Below are positions 7,178-14,656 of a stretch of DNA of 16,641 bases, piece by piece (position 1 is the stretch's first letter; each line of letters starts with the position of its first letter). Under the pieces are notes generated by a model. That model did not search any database, was not told the origin of the DNA, and worked only from the letters and a program-made list of their open reading frames with translations. The position numbers and the translations under genes are program-made. Location: NCBI GenBank assembly GCA_000436915.1, contig HF994051.1, forward strand, positions 1 to 16,641. The letters run 5' to 3'. The stretch is from Prevotella sp. CAG:1092 (GTDB taxonomy: Bacteria > Bacteroidota > Bacteroidia > Bacteroidales > Bacteroidaceae).

Positions 7178-8719
7178 ATGCAAAAACTTATACAATTATA
7201 TAAGGAGTGGAAAGGCGCAGAGCCTACTAGTATAGAGAAGCTTCCGATGGCAGGAAGCAACAGACAGTATTATCGCTTGTTTGACGAAAATGGAGAGAGC
7301 ATAGTGGGTGTCGTTGGTACAAGTCGCGACGAAAATCATGCTTTCATCTACATGTGTCGTCATTTCACAGAATGCAAATTGCCTGTGCCAACATTGCTAA
7401 AAGTTAGCGATGATGAACTTTGCTATTTGCAAACCGACCTTGGACAAACATCGCTCTTTGATGCTATAAGTGGTGGACGTGAGGCTGGCGGACGATATAA
7501 CAAACTCGAAAAACAGCTATTGATAAATACTATCCGTGAGTTGCCTCGCATACAAATAGAAGGTGCACGCGGCATGGACTGGAGCAATTGCTATCCACAG
7601 CCTGAGTTCGACCAAGATAGTGTGCTCTTCGACCTTAACTATTTCAAGTATTGCTTCTTGAAAGCTACGGGTCTTGACTTCCATGAACTAAAGCTTGAAG
7701 CCAACTTCCGACTTTTTGCTAAAGACCTTACATCAGAGAATGATGATTGCTTCCTATATCGCGACTTCCAAGCTCGCAACGTGATGCTTGATGCTAATGG
7801 AAAACCATATTTTATTGATTTTCAGGGCGGTCGCAAAGGTCCTTATTATTACGACCTTGCTTCGTTCCTATGGCAGGCATCGGCAAAATATCCTTATAAG
7901 CTTCGTCGCGAACTCGTTTGGGAATATTATAACTCGCTGAAGAATTATATCGAGGTACCTTCGGTACGACATTTCGTAGAGCGATTGTCATTATTTGTAT
8001 TGTTCCGCACCTTGCAGGTGCTTGGTGCTTATGGATTCCGTGGATATTTTGAGCGTAAGAAGCATTTCTTAGATAGCATTCCGCCTGCTATGGACAACCT
8101 TCGCGACTTGATAGCAATGGGTGAGTCGGTATTCCCTTATCCATATATGATGGATATGCTCAAGCGACTTACCGAATTGCCACAGTTTGCTCATATCCAG
8201 CAGACGGCAGCAAGTAGAGCCGACGGATATAAGACAACAGATAGTAATATATATAAGGCTAACCCTTTGGATGGTCCTGCTACATTCTCTAAATATGATG
8301 GCAAAGGTCCGCTGGTGGTGAGAGTGTTTAGCTTCTCATTTCGAAAAGGTATTCCAGAGGATGAGAGTGGCAATGGAGGAGGATATGTTTTCGACTGCCG
8401 TAGCACTCACAACCCTGGACGCTATGAACCATATAAGAAGTTGACTGGCTTGGATGAACCTGTTATCCGCTTCCTCGAAGATGATGGCGAGATATTGACT
8501 TTCCTTGATAGTGTATATAAACTCGCAGATGCCCACGTAAGGAGATATATCCAACGTGGTTTCACTTCGCTGATGTTCTCGTTCGGATGTACTGGTGGTC
8601 AGCATCGTAGTGTGTATTCTGCTCAACATCTTGCAGAGCATCTTCATGAAAAGTTTGGTATAGAAGTAAGAATATGCCATCGTGAACAGAATATCCAACA
8701 AGTGCTGGAAGCTGAGTAA
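7178..8719 (+). CDS. AmgK-like amino-sugar kinase fused to RapZ C-terminal domain
   Basis: A two-domain cytoplasmic protein of 513 aa. Residues ~1-340 are an aminoglycoside-phosphotransferase fold of the AmgK type: LYRDFQARNVM carries catalytic D196 and N201, and FIDFQGGRKGPYYYDLASFL carries metal-binding D214. AmgK phosphorylates MurNAc or GlcNAc at the anomeric carbon in cell-wall recycling, which suits the MurU-like neighbour. Residues ~377-513 are the RapZ C-terminal domain: SFSFRKGIP, VFDCRSTHNPGRYEPYKKLTG-type core, and the signature FGCTGGQHRSVY (469-480). In E. coli RapZ this half binds glucosamine-6-phosphate and the small RNAs GlmY/GlmZ; the P-loop N-terminal half is replaced here by the kinase. 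The domain assignment is firm. Substrate and any RNA-binding role are inferred. Confidence 0.85.
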   Translation: MQKLIQLYKEWKGAEPTSIEKLPMAGSNRQYYRLFDENGESIVGVVGTSRDENHAFIYMCRHFTECKLPVPTLLKVSDDELCYLQTDLGQTSLFDAISGGREAGGRYNKLEKQLLINTIRELPRIQIEGARGMDWSNCYPQPEFDQDSVLFDLNYFKYCFLKATGLDFHELKLEANFRLFAKDLTSENDDCFLYRDFQARNVMLDANGKPYFIDFQGGRKGPYYYDLASFLWQASAKYPYKLRRELVWEYYNSLKNYIEVPSVRHFVERLSLFVLFRTLQVLGAYGFRGYFERKKHFLDSIPPAMDNLRDLIAMGESVFPYPYMMDMLKRLTELPQFAHIQQTAASRADGYKTTDSNIYKANPLDGPATFSKYDGKGPLVVRVFSFSFRKGIPEDESGNGGGYVFDCRSTHNPGRYEPYKKLTGLDEPVIRFLEDDGEILTFLDSVYKLADAHVRRYIQRGFTSLMFSFGCTGGQHRSVYSAQHLAEHLHEKFGIEVRICHREQNIQQVLEAE

Positions 8720-8725
8720 TATGTG

Positions 8726-8768
8726 GAATGGAATAACAAAACTTCGTAATTGTTTTTTTATTCCATTC
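8726..8768 (+). terminator. Terminator hairpin after kinase-RapZ gene (copy 1 of a repeated hairpin)
   Basis: GAATGGAATAA pairs with TTATTCCATTC, extended by AAAAC/GTTTT after one C-T mismatch, around loop TTCGTAATT. A CTTTT tail follows. Its right part (8736-8772) is repeated almost exactly just before the next gene. Confidence 0.75.
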
Positions 8769-8772
8769 TTTT
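8736..8772 (+). repeat. 37-nt direct repeat, copy 1
   Basis: Identical to 8881-8917 at 36 of 37 positions. The only difference is T8757, where the second copy has G8902. The sequence includes the loop TTCGTAATT and the 3' arm of the terminator hairpin. Confidence 0.9.
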
Positions 8773-8839
8773 AAATAAATTTCTAACGCTCAAGAATACA
8801 AATATATTTGCATTCTTTTCACTTAATCGAAATTTTGCA

Positions 8840-8858
8840 CTAACTTTGGATAAGTTAG
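8840..8858. promoter_or_regulatory. Inverted repeat over a -7-like box, possible operator
   Basis: CTAACTT-TGGAT-AAGTTAG is a perfect 7-bp inverted repeat. It overlaps TAACTTTGG (8841-8849), a near -7 box, and the stretch TTTTGCACTAACTTTG here recurs at 8915-8929 in the working promoter. A further -7 box, TATATTTGC, lies at 8803-8811 with a weak TTTC partner 19 nt upstream. Confidence 0.3.
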
Positions 8859-8880
8859 GCTGCACTCAGGAATAATCAAA

Positions 8881-8917
8881 ACAAAACTTCGTAATTGTTT
8901 TGTTATTCCATTCTTTT
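8881..8917 (+). repeat. 37-nt direct repeat, copy 2
   Basis: Second copy of 8736-8772. The single changed base, G8902, restores pairing with C8882 in the hairpin and also completes the TTTG -33 box of the following promoter. Together with GGAATAA at 8869-8875 it can form a bulged hairpin just upstream of the next gene. Confidence 0.9.
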
Positions 8918-8930
8918 GCACTAACTTTGC
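8899..8930 (+). promoter_or_regulatory. Promoter of the MurU-like gene
   Basis: TTTG (8899-8902), a 19-nt spacer and TAACTTTGC (8922-8930) are a full consensus match. The expected start of transcription, ~8935-8938, coincides with the start codon, so this transcript would be leaderless or nearly so. Confidence 0.6.
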
Positions 8931-8936
8931 AGCATG

Positions 8937-9674
8937 ATGCAAGCAATGATTTTTGCCGCAGGGCTCGGGACACGTCTTAAACCTCTTACAGATACTATGC
9001 CAAAGGCTTTGGTAAGGGTAGGGGGTGAGCCGCTTTTGAAACATGTAATACTTAATTTGAAATCGGCAGGATTTACCAATATTGTGGTAAATGTACATCA
9101 TTTTGCCTCGCAGATTGTGGATTATCTTAAAGCTAACGACAACTTTGGTTTGGATATTCATATCAGCGACGAAACAGCTATGCTACTTGATACTGGTGGT
9201 GGCATACGCAAAGCTTCACATTTCTTTTCTCCCGAAACTCCTATTCTTATTCACAACGTTGACATATTAAGCAACGTAGACCTCCGTGATTTTTATCTTT
9301 CTAATGCTGATAACGATGCAACATTGCTCGTTAGCGAAAGAAAGACAAAACGATATCTGCTCTTTGATGAAGATATGCGTATGAATGGATGGACGAATAT
9401 CGAAACCAAGGAGGTGAAGGGCGAAAAGGCAATAGCGAATGGTGCTGATGCTTATAGCAAACTTGCATTTGCTGGTATACATATTATTTCCCCACGCCTA
9501 TTCCCGATGATGGCATCATATCCCGAGAAATTTGGTATCATGGACTTCTATATTCGTGAATGTGGCAAAGCAAATATTATTGGGCATAAAGCCGAAGGCC
9601 TAAGACTGATGGATGTAGGCAAGGCTGAGACTATTTGCGAAGCCGAAGATTTCTTGAAGGAGTTATATAAATAA
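8937..9674 (+). CDS. MurU-like sugar-1-phosphate nucleotidyltransferase
   Basis: Predicted to join a nucleotide to a sugar-1-phosphate, most likely UTP with MurNAc-1-phosphate as in Pseudomonas MurU, completing the recycling route begun by the AmgK-like kinase upstream. The N-terminus MQAMIFAAGLGTRLKPLT contains the pyrophosphorylase signature GxGTRLxPLT, followed by MPKALVRVGGEPLL. VNVHHFASQI (~53-62), LDTGGGIRKA (~83-92) and HNVDILSN (~101-108) are the further family motifs, the last with a metal-binding Asp. It has 245 aa against about 223 in Pseudomonas, and no left-handed beta-helix acyltransferase domain as in GlmU. Two ATGs (8934 and 8937) are adjacent; 8937 gives the family N-terminus. 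Other hexose-1-phosphate substrates cannot be excluded from sequence. Confidence 0.85.
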   Translation: MQAMIFAAGLGTRLKPLTDTMPKALVRVGGEPLLKHVILNLKSAGFTNIVVNVHHFASQIVDYLKANDNFGLDIHISDETAMLLDTGGGIRKASHFFSPETPILIHNVDILSNVDLRDFYLSNADNDATLLVSERKTKRYLLFDEDMRMNGWTNIETKEVKGEKAIANGADAYSKLAFAGIHIISPRLFPMMASYPEKFGIMDFYIRECGKANIIGHKAEGLRLMDVGKAETICEAEDFLKELYK

Positions 9675-9738
9675 AGTGTAAGGCTACGACGACAAAGCAA
9701 ATTAGAATTAATAGACCATCAATATATAATAATAGAAC

Positions 9739-11346
9739 ATGCAACAGAAAATTATCATTCTCGATTTCGGTTCACAGACCACACAGCTCATCGGACGCCG
9801 TGTGCGTGAGCTCGATACCTTCTGCGAGATACTTCCTTACAACAAGTATCCCGAAGATGACAGCGACGTGATAGGTGTTATTCTTAGCGGTTCGCCATAT
9901 TCAGTTCACGACCCTGAGGCTTTCAAGGTAGACCTCTCTCGTTTTATGGGTCGTTTGCCTGTTCTTGGCATCTGCTATGGTGCACAGTTTATCTCTCATT
10001 CCCTTGGTGGAAAGGTTGAGAAGGCAGACTCTCGCGAGTATGGTCGTGCTCATCTTCAAACTGTAGACAAGACAAATCCTCTCTTCCTTGGTTTTGATGA
10101 CAATTCGCAGGTTTGGATGAGTCATGGTGATACCATCACCGCAATCCCTGAGGGATTCAAGTGTATTGCTTCTACTGCCGATGTAAAATATGCCAGCTAT
10201 ACTAATGGTAAGGATGTATGGGCAGTACAGTTCCATCCAGAGGTGTTCCACACAGTACAGGGCACACAGTTGTTGAAGAACTTTGTTGTAGGCATCTGTG
10301 GTTCTGAGCAGAGTTGGAGCGCAGACTCTTTCGTTGACACAACAGTAGCAGAACTTAAGGCTCAGCTTGGCGACGATAAGGTTATTCTCGGTCTTTCTGG
10401 TGGTGTAGACTCATCAGTAGCAGCAGTATTGCTTCATCGTGCAATTGGCAAGAACCTTACCTGTATCTTTGTTGACCATGGCATGTTGCGCAAGAACGAG
10501 TTCCGTGATGTTATGCACGACTATGAGTGCTTGGGCTTGAATGTTATTGGTGTAGATGCAAGCGAGAAGTTCTTTGCTGACCTTGCTGGTGTAACCGATC
10601 CTGAGCAGAAGCGTAAGATTATCGGTCGCGACTTCGTAGAGGTCTTCAATGCTGAGGCTAAGAAGATTGAGGGTGCTAAGTGGCTTGCACAGGGCACTAT
10701 CTATCCAGATCGTATCGAAAGCTTGAATATCACAGGAAAAGTTATCAAGAGCCATCATAACGTGGGTGGTCTTCCTAAGGAGATGCACCTTCAGCTTTGT
10801 GAGCCATTGAAATGGTTGTTCAAGGATGAGGTTCGTCGCGTAGGTCGCTCTTTGGGTATGCCTGAGCATCTTATCACACGTCATCCTTTCCCTGGTCCAG
10901 GTCTTGCAGTTCGTATTCTTGGCGATATCACTCCTGATAAGGTTCGCATTCTTCAGGATGCTGATGATATCTATATCCGCGGATTGCGCAACTATAAGGT
11001 TAAGCTTTCTGGCGAAGAAGCTCGTTTGGTTCTTGCAGCTGGCGTTCCTGCCAACATGCAGAATGGCGAGATAGAGGTTTCGCTCTACGATCAGATTTGG
11101 CAGGCTGGTACAGTATTGCTCTCTACAGTTCGTAGCGTAGGTGTTATGGGCGATGAGCGTACATACGAACATCCCGTTGCTTTGCGTGCTGTTACATCTA
11201 CCGATGCTATGACAGCAGACTGGGCACATCTTCCATACGATTTTATGGCTAAGGTTAGCAACGAGATTATCAACAAGGTGCGTGGCGTAAACCGCGTATG
11301 CTATGATATCTCTTCAAAGCCACCTTCAACAATAGAGTGGGAGTAG
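9739..11346 (+). CDS. guaA: GMP synthase (glutamine-hydrolysing)
   Basis: Converts XMP to GMP with ATP and glutamine, the last step of guanine nucleotide synthesis. The N-terminal class I amidotransferase has GICYG with nucleophile C79 and the partners H166 and E168 in QFHPEVF. The ATP-pyrophosphatase domain has the PP-loop LGLSGGVDSS (217-226), and the C-terminal dimer domain ends in the family's KPPSTIEWE. It is 535 aa. Compared with my recollection of the E. coli and Bacteroides proteins there are about 25 extra residues around 418-446, between the YIRGLRN helix and LYDQIWQAG. It lies 64 nt after the MurU-like gene with no terminator or clear promoter between, so co-transcription is likely. 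Codon bias is strong. Confidence 0.97.
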   Translation: MQQKIIILDFGSQTTQLIGRRVRELDTFCEILPYNKYPEDDSDVIGVILSGSPYSVHDPEAFKVDLSRFMGRLPVLGICYGAQFISHSLGGKVEKADSREYGRAHLQTVDKTNPLFLGFDDNSQVWMSHGDTITAIPEGFKCIASTADVKYASYTNGKDVWAVQFHPEVFHTVQGTQLLKNFVVGICGSEQSWSADSFVDTTVAELKAQLGDDKVILGLSGGVDSSVAAVLLHRAIGKNLTCIFVDHGMLRKNEFRDVMHDYECLGLNVIGVDASEKFFADLAGVTDPEQKRKIIGRDFVEVFNAEAKKIEGAKWLAQGTIYPDRIESLNITGKVIKSHHNVGGLPKEMHLQLCEPLKWLFKDEVRRVGRSLGMPEHLITRHPFPGPGLAVRILGDITPDKVRILQDADDIYIRGLRNYKVKLSGEEARLVLAAGVPANMQNGEIEVSLYDQIWQAGTVLLSTVRSVGVMGDERTYEHPVALRAVTSTDAMTADWAHLPYDFMAKVSNEIINKVRGVNRVCYDISSKPPSTIEWE

Positions 11347-11348
11347 GA

Positions 11349-11395
11349 AAGTGAAGAGTGAAGAACGAAGAGTGAAGAACGAAGAGTGAAGAATT
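11349..11395 (+). repeat. GAAGAGTGAAGAAC tandem repeat after guaA
   Basis: About three copies of the 14-nt unit also found between groES and groEL, here with one extra unit. The last GAAGAGTGAA (11381-11390) can pair perfectly with TTCACTCTTC (11405-11414), forming a 10-bp hairpin directly behind the guaA stop. Confidence 0.75.
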
Positions 11396-11429
11396 CTATA
11401 CTCTTTCACTCTTCCTATATAATATAAAT

Positions 11430-11470
11430 AAGGCAGATAATCCATGCGGGTTATCTGCCTTGTTGTTTTA
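11430..11470. terminator. Bidirectional terminator between guaA and the MATE gene
   Basis: AAGGCAGATAATCC and GGGTTATCTGCCTT pair at 13 of 14 positions around loop ATGC, with a T-rich tail on the plus strand. It sits between two convergent genes and probably serves both. Confidence 0.85.
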
Positions 11471-11474
11471 ATAG

Positions 11475-12824
11475 TTATAATGCCATCTTCTTTACCTTTC
11501 GCCAATGAGCGGCATAGAGGATGAGCATCAATGTGCCTGTAATAGCCCATGATATAGGGTAAACCATCATAAGGTAGAAGAAGTCGTTGTATTGAGGTAG
11601 TATCATGAATACCCATACCATACGAAGTAGACATGTGCCGATGATGGTGATGATAGTTGGTTCAACAGACTTGCCCATACCTCGCATTGCAGAGCCCGAA
11701 ATCTCGTAGGTGGCAGCAATAAACTGGAAGGCAAGAGCCGTGTGCATTCTTATGTTGCCATAGTCGATAACCGTAGGGTCGGTAGAGAATAGACTCAGCA
11801 CATAGTGATACTGCCATGTGAACGACCAGTTTGCCAAAGCGCAAGTCAACGCTGCTAATCCTAAGCAAATCCAGAATACACGGTTTACACGGTCTAACTT
11901 TCCGGCACCATAGTTCTGACCTATAAACGAGATAGCGGCACCATTGAATGCTGCAATAAGGAAATAGCAATAGTATTCGAAGTTGACTGCTGCAGCCGAA
12001 CCTGCTATTGCTCCATAGCCATAGCCGTTGATGGCTGTCTGCACAACAACATTAGACAACGAGAATACCATACCCTGAACTCCTGCCGGTATGCCAATCT
12101 GCAACATGCGCTTCAACTCTCGCCATTCTATATGTAGGCGCTTTAGTTGATAAGGGTCTTTTTCGTGCAACAACATGTATACTATCAAGCCTGCACTCAC
12201 CGCATTAGCTATCGAAGTAGCTATAGCCACACCTGCCACACTCATGTGGAAAACGATGACGAGGACAAGATTGAGGATGGTATTCACGATTCCTGCCACC
12301 ACCAATATATATAATGGTCGGCGTGTGTCGCCCATACTTCTGAATATGGCAGAGCCGAAATTGAATATCATGAAGAATGGAATACCCAAGAAATATATGC
12401 GCAGATATGTGACTGCCATATCAAGAACGTCGGGTGGGGTATCCATTAATTCCAAGATAGGACGAGCCACACATATTCCTAATACCATAAGAAACAGTCC
12501 ACTCGCCACAGCCACCATGCCTACGGTGCTCACAGCATCTTGAATGCTCTTCTTGTCATTTTGTCCTATATGGTTGGATATTATCACGTTAGAACCCATC
12601 GATATGCCTACAAAGAGGTTGATGAGAAGATTTATCACAGGCGTGTTACTGCCCACAGCAGCCAAAGCCTGGCTACTTGCAAATCTTCCCACTACCGCCA
12701 CATCGATAGAATTGAACAACTGCTGCAACAAGCTGCTTGCTGCCAAAGGTAGCGCAAGCATGATAATCTTCTTGAGCAGCGGCCCATTGAGCATGTCAAT
12801 TTGGTATCTTGAATTGGTTGCCAT
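11475..12824 (-). CDS. MATE family efflux transporter
   Basis: An inner-membrane exporter of the multidrug and toxic compound extrusion family, driven by Na+ or H+. It has 449 aa with about twelve hydrophobic segments in two six-helix halves. The N-terminus MLNGPLLKKIIMLALPLAASSLLQ and the segment DVAVVGRFASSQALAAVG, with the conserved Asp of helix 1-2, are typical, as is the repeat of this pattern in the second half (GIPAGVQGMVFSLSNVVVQ; FIGQNYGAGK). It is the last gene of a minus-strand operon, 51 nt behind the flavodoxin-like gene. The substrate cannot be told from sequence; the operon partners suggest it might handle a redox-active or nitro compound, which is inference. Confidence 0.93.
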   Translation of the reverse strand: MATNSRYQIDMLNGPLLKKIIMLALPLAASSLLQQLFNSIDVAVVGRFASSQALAAVGSNTPVINLLINLFVGISMGSNVIISNHIGQNDKKSIQDAVSTVGMVAVASGLFLMVLGICVARPILELMDTPPDVLDMAVTYLRIYFLGIPFFMIFNFGSAIFRSMGDTRRPLYILVVAGIVNTILNLVLVIVFHMSVAGVAIATSIANAVSAGLIVYMLLHEKDPYQLKRLHIEWRELKRMLQIGIPAGVQGMVFSLSNVVVQTAINGYGYGAIAGSAAAVNFEYYCYFLIAAFNGAAISFIGQNYGAGKLDRVNRVFWICLGLAALTCALANWSFTWQYHYVLSLFSTDPTVIDYGNIRMHTALAFQFIAATYEISGSAMRGMGKSVEPTIITIIGTCLLRMVWVFMILPQYNDFFYLMMVYPISWAITGTLMLILYAAHWRKVKKMAL

Positions 12825-12875
12825 ATCCGAGAGTGTTATCCTTTTTTATTATTCCTCGCAAATAGCGAAATCTAT

Positions 12876-13499
12876 TTATCTTATGAAGTTGGTCTTTACT
12901 GCAGCCTCGTGCTCAGGAAGCTCTACTCCTGCATTCTTACCAGCTTCGATACATTTCAGTAGCCATGCCATGTTGCGACCCAACTGGCGCATAACCTGCA
13001 TACCCTCAAGGTCTTGCTTCACTTCCTCAGGTTTGTTGCCATGTACCTGATTCCAGTATTTAGACGATACCACAGGCATATTAGAGATAGTGAAATAGCG
13101 GTTGATATCCTCGAAAGCTCCTTGTGCACCACCACGACGACAGCTAACAACAACTGCAGCAGGCTTATTGAAGAACAAAGCTTGCTTAGAGCAGAATGCA
13201 CGATCCATGAATGGCTTGATGAAGCCTGAAGGACCAGCAAAGTGTACAGGTGTGCCAAATACGAAACCATCTACTTCGCCCACCTTATCAAGGAAGGCAT
13301 TCACGGTATCGTCGTTATACCAGCAACGCTTTGTAGTGCTACATTTGCCGCAACCTATGCATCCCATTATTGCTTTGTTGCCACACCAAAAATCCTCAGT
13401 CTCGATGCCGAGGCGTTCTAACTCGCTTGCTACTTCTCTAAGAGCTGTGTGAGTGCAGCCATCTTTGTGCTGACTGCCATTTACCAATAATACTTTCAT
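12876..13499 (-). CDS. Flavodoxin-fold NAD(P)H reductase with Fe-S-type cysteine motif
   Basis: A 207-aa cytoplasmic protein of the NADPH-dependent FMN reductase / iron-sulfur flavoprotein group. The N-terminus MKVLLVNGSQHKDGCTHTAL is the FMN phosphate loop of the family. Residues 47-59 hold CIGCGKC followed by a fourth Cys (C47, C50, C53, C59), the compact motif that binds a 4Fe-4S cluster in Isf-type proteins. GFVFGTPVHFAGPSGFIKPFMDR (~78-100) is the second flavin-contact region. It probably transfers electrons from NAD(P)H to a quinone, nitro compound or protein partner; the real acceptor is unknown. It lies 36 nt after the FMN oxidoreductase gene and 51 nt before the MATE gene, in one operon. 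Whether the cluster is present cannot be judged here. Confidence 0.88.
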   Translation of the reverse strand: MKVLLVNGSQHKDGCTHTALREVASELERLGIETEDFWCGNKAIMGCIGCGKCSTTKRCWYNDDTVNAFLDKVGEVDGFVFGTPVHFAGPSGFIKPFMDRAFCSKQALFFNKPAAVVVSCRRGGAQGAFEDINRYFTISNMPVVSSKYWNQVHGNKPEEVKQDLEGMQVMRQLGRNMAWLLKCIEAGKNAGVELPEHEAAVKTNFIR

Positions 13500-13535
13500 T
13501 GTTTTTATTCTTTTTTAATCCTTTCAATAATGCCG

Positions 13536-14480
13536 TTATAGCATTTTTATTCTATCTATAGTTTCCTGATATTCTCTCATTATGCGCGACATACAGTCTG
13601 CCACACTATCTATCGACGATATGCTTGATGCAATCTGACCAATCTCTATCTCGCCATTCTCAATATCGCCCTCGAAGATACCACGCTTGGTAGACTTCTC
13701 TCCGAGCAATGCTCGCAACTCTTCGGCAGAAGCACCATTAGCTTCAGCTTCGGCAATGCGATTGAATAGTTGATTGCGGAGCAGACGCGAAGGAGCAATC
13801 TTCTTCAAACATAACATGGTATCGCCTTCGTTGGCAGATATACAAGCCAATTTGAAAGCTTCCGCAGCGCTACTCTCTTTGGTTAAAGCAAAGGCTGTAC
13901 CTATCTGTACTCCCTCTGCGCCAAGTGCCATTGCTGCTACCATAGCCTGACCTGAAGCAATACCGCCAGCAGCAATAAGGGGTAGGGTAGTGGCTTTGCG
14001 AACCTGAGGAATAAGAGTCATCGTAGTAGATTCCTCTCTACCATTATGTCCGCCAGCCTCGAAACCTTCGGCAACGATAGCATCTACGCCAACCTCTTCG
14101 CATTTTTTTGCAAACTTGCTGCTCGACACTACATGTGCAACCAATATGCCATGCTCATGAAACCATTGGGTGTATTTCTTCGGACTACCAGCAGAAGTGA
14201 AGACAATCTTCACACCTTCTTCAACGATGATATCCAATAAGTTTTCCATATCAGGATACATCAACGGTATGTTAACACCCCAAGGCTTAGATGTTGCAGC
14301 CTTAGTCTTGCGAATATGTTCGCGCAGAGTGTCGGGATGCATAGAGCCTGCACCCAAGAGTCCTAAGCCTCCAGCATTGCTTACCGCAGCAGCCAGTCGC
14401 CAACCGCTACACCAAACCATTCCTCCTGCCACAATCGGAAGTTCTATTCCGAAGAGCTTGCATATTCTGTTGTTGTTCAT
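13536..14480 (-). CDS. FMN-dependent FabK / nitronate monooxygenase family oxidoreductase
   Basis: A TIM-barrel FMN enzyme of 314 aa, similar in length to FabK (enoyl-ACP reductase II, ~320 aa). The N-terminal MNNNRICKLFGIELPIVAGG and AAAVSNAGGLGLLGAG are family hallmarks. VAEGFEAGGHNG (~136-147) carries the conserved His near the flavin. LIAAGGIASGQAMVAAMALGAEGVQIGT (~168-195) is the FMN-phosphate site. Sequence alone does not separate an enoyl-ACP reductase in fatty-acid synthesis from a nitronate monooxygenase; the pattern looks closer to FabK. The longer ORF (ATG at 14561) is rejected because it begins inside the promoter. First gene of the operon with the flavodoxin-like and MATE genes. 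Confidence 0.88.
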   Translation of the reverse strand: MNNNRICKLFGIELPIVAGGMVWCSGWRLAAAVSNAGGLGLLGAGSMHPDTLREHIRKTKAATSKPWGVNIPLMYPDMENLLDIIVEEGVKIVFTSAGSPKKYTQWFHEHGILVAHVVSSSKFAKKCEEVGVDAIVAEGFEAGGHNGREESTTMTLIPQVRKATTLPLIAAGGIASGQAMVAAMALGAEGVQIGTAFALTKESSAAEAFKLACISANEGDTMLCLKKIAPSRLLRNQLFNRIAEAEANGASAEELRALLGEKSTKRGIFEGDIENGEIEIGQIASSISSIDSVADCMSRIMREYQETIDRIKML

Positions 14481-14533
14481 GATTAATGTGATATGTGATT
14501 CAAAGATGTTGCTCATTATTATAATGATGCTTT

Positions 14534-14566
14534 GCAAAAGTAGACAAAAATGTTGAGCCAAACAAA
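14534..14566 (-). promoter_or_regulatory. Promoter of the oxidoreductase-flavodoxin-MATE operon
   Basis: On the minus strand TTTG (14566-14563), a 20-nt spacer and TACTTTTGC (14542-14534) match the consensus fully. Transcription should start near 14527, about 47 nt before the ATG at 14480, which decides that start codon. Confidence 0.75.
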
Positions 14567-14602
14567 TAATGTCGTTATAATGACAGCTTTTGCTGCTATA
14601 TA

Positions 14603-14635
14603 CTTGTGAATGTCGATATAAAAAGCTACTTTTGC
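14603..14635 (+). promoter_or_regulatory. Promoter of the TIGR02757 gene
   Basis: CTTG (14603-14606; consensus TTTG), a 20-nt spacer and TACTTTTGC (14627-14635). The -7 box is identical to that of the divergent operon. The leader would be about 16 nt. Confidence 0.65.
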
Positions 14636-14656
14636 ATTATATAAATACAACATCAC

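Noticed and set aside
9675..9738. Purine riboswitch before guaA
   Set aside because: The gap is only 64 nt, without a three-way junction or terminator-like stem.
10414..11229. 271-aa minus-strand ORF within guaA
   Set aside because: Antisense shadow of a well-conserved gene with strong codon bias; no family motifs in its translation.
14481..14561. N-terminal extension of the FMN oxidoreductase (start at 14561)
   Set aside because: The extension overlaps the promoter at 14566-14534 and does not resemble the family N-terminus, which begins at 14480.
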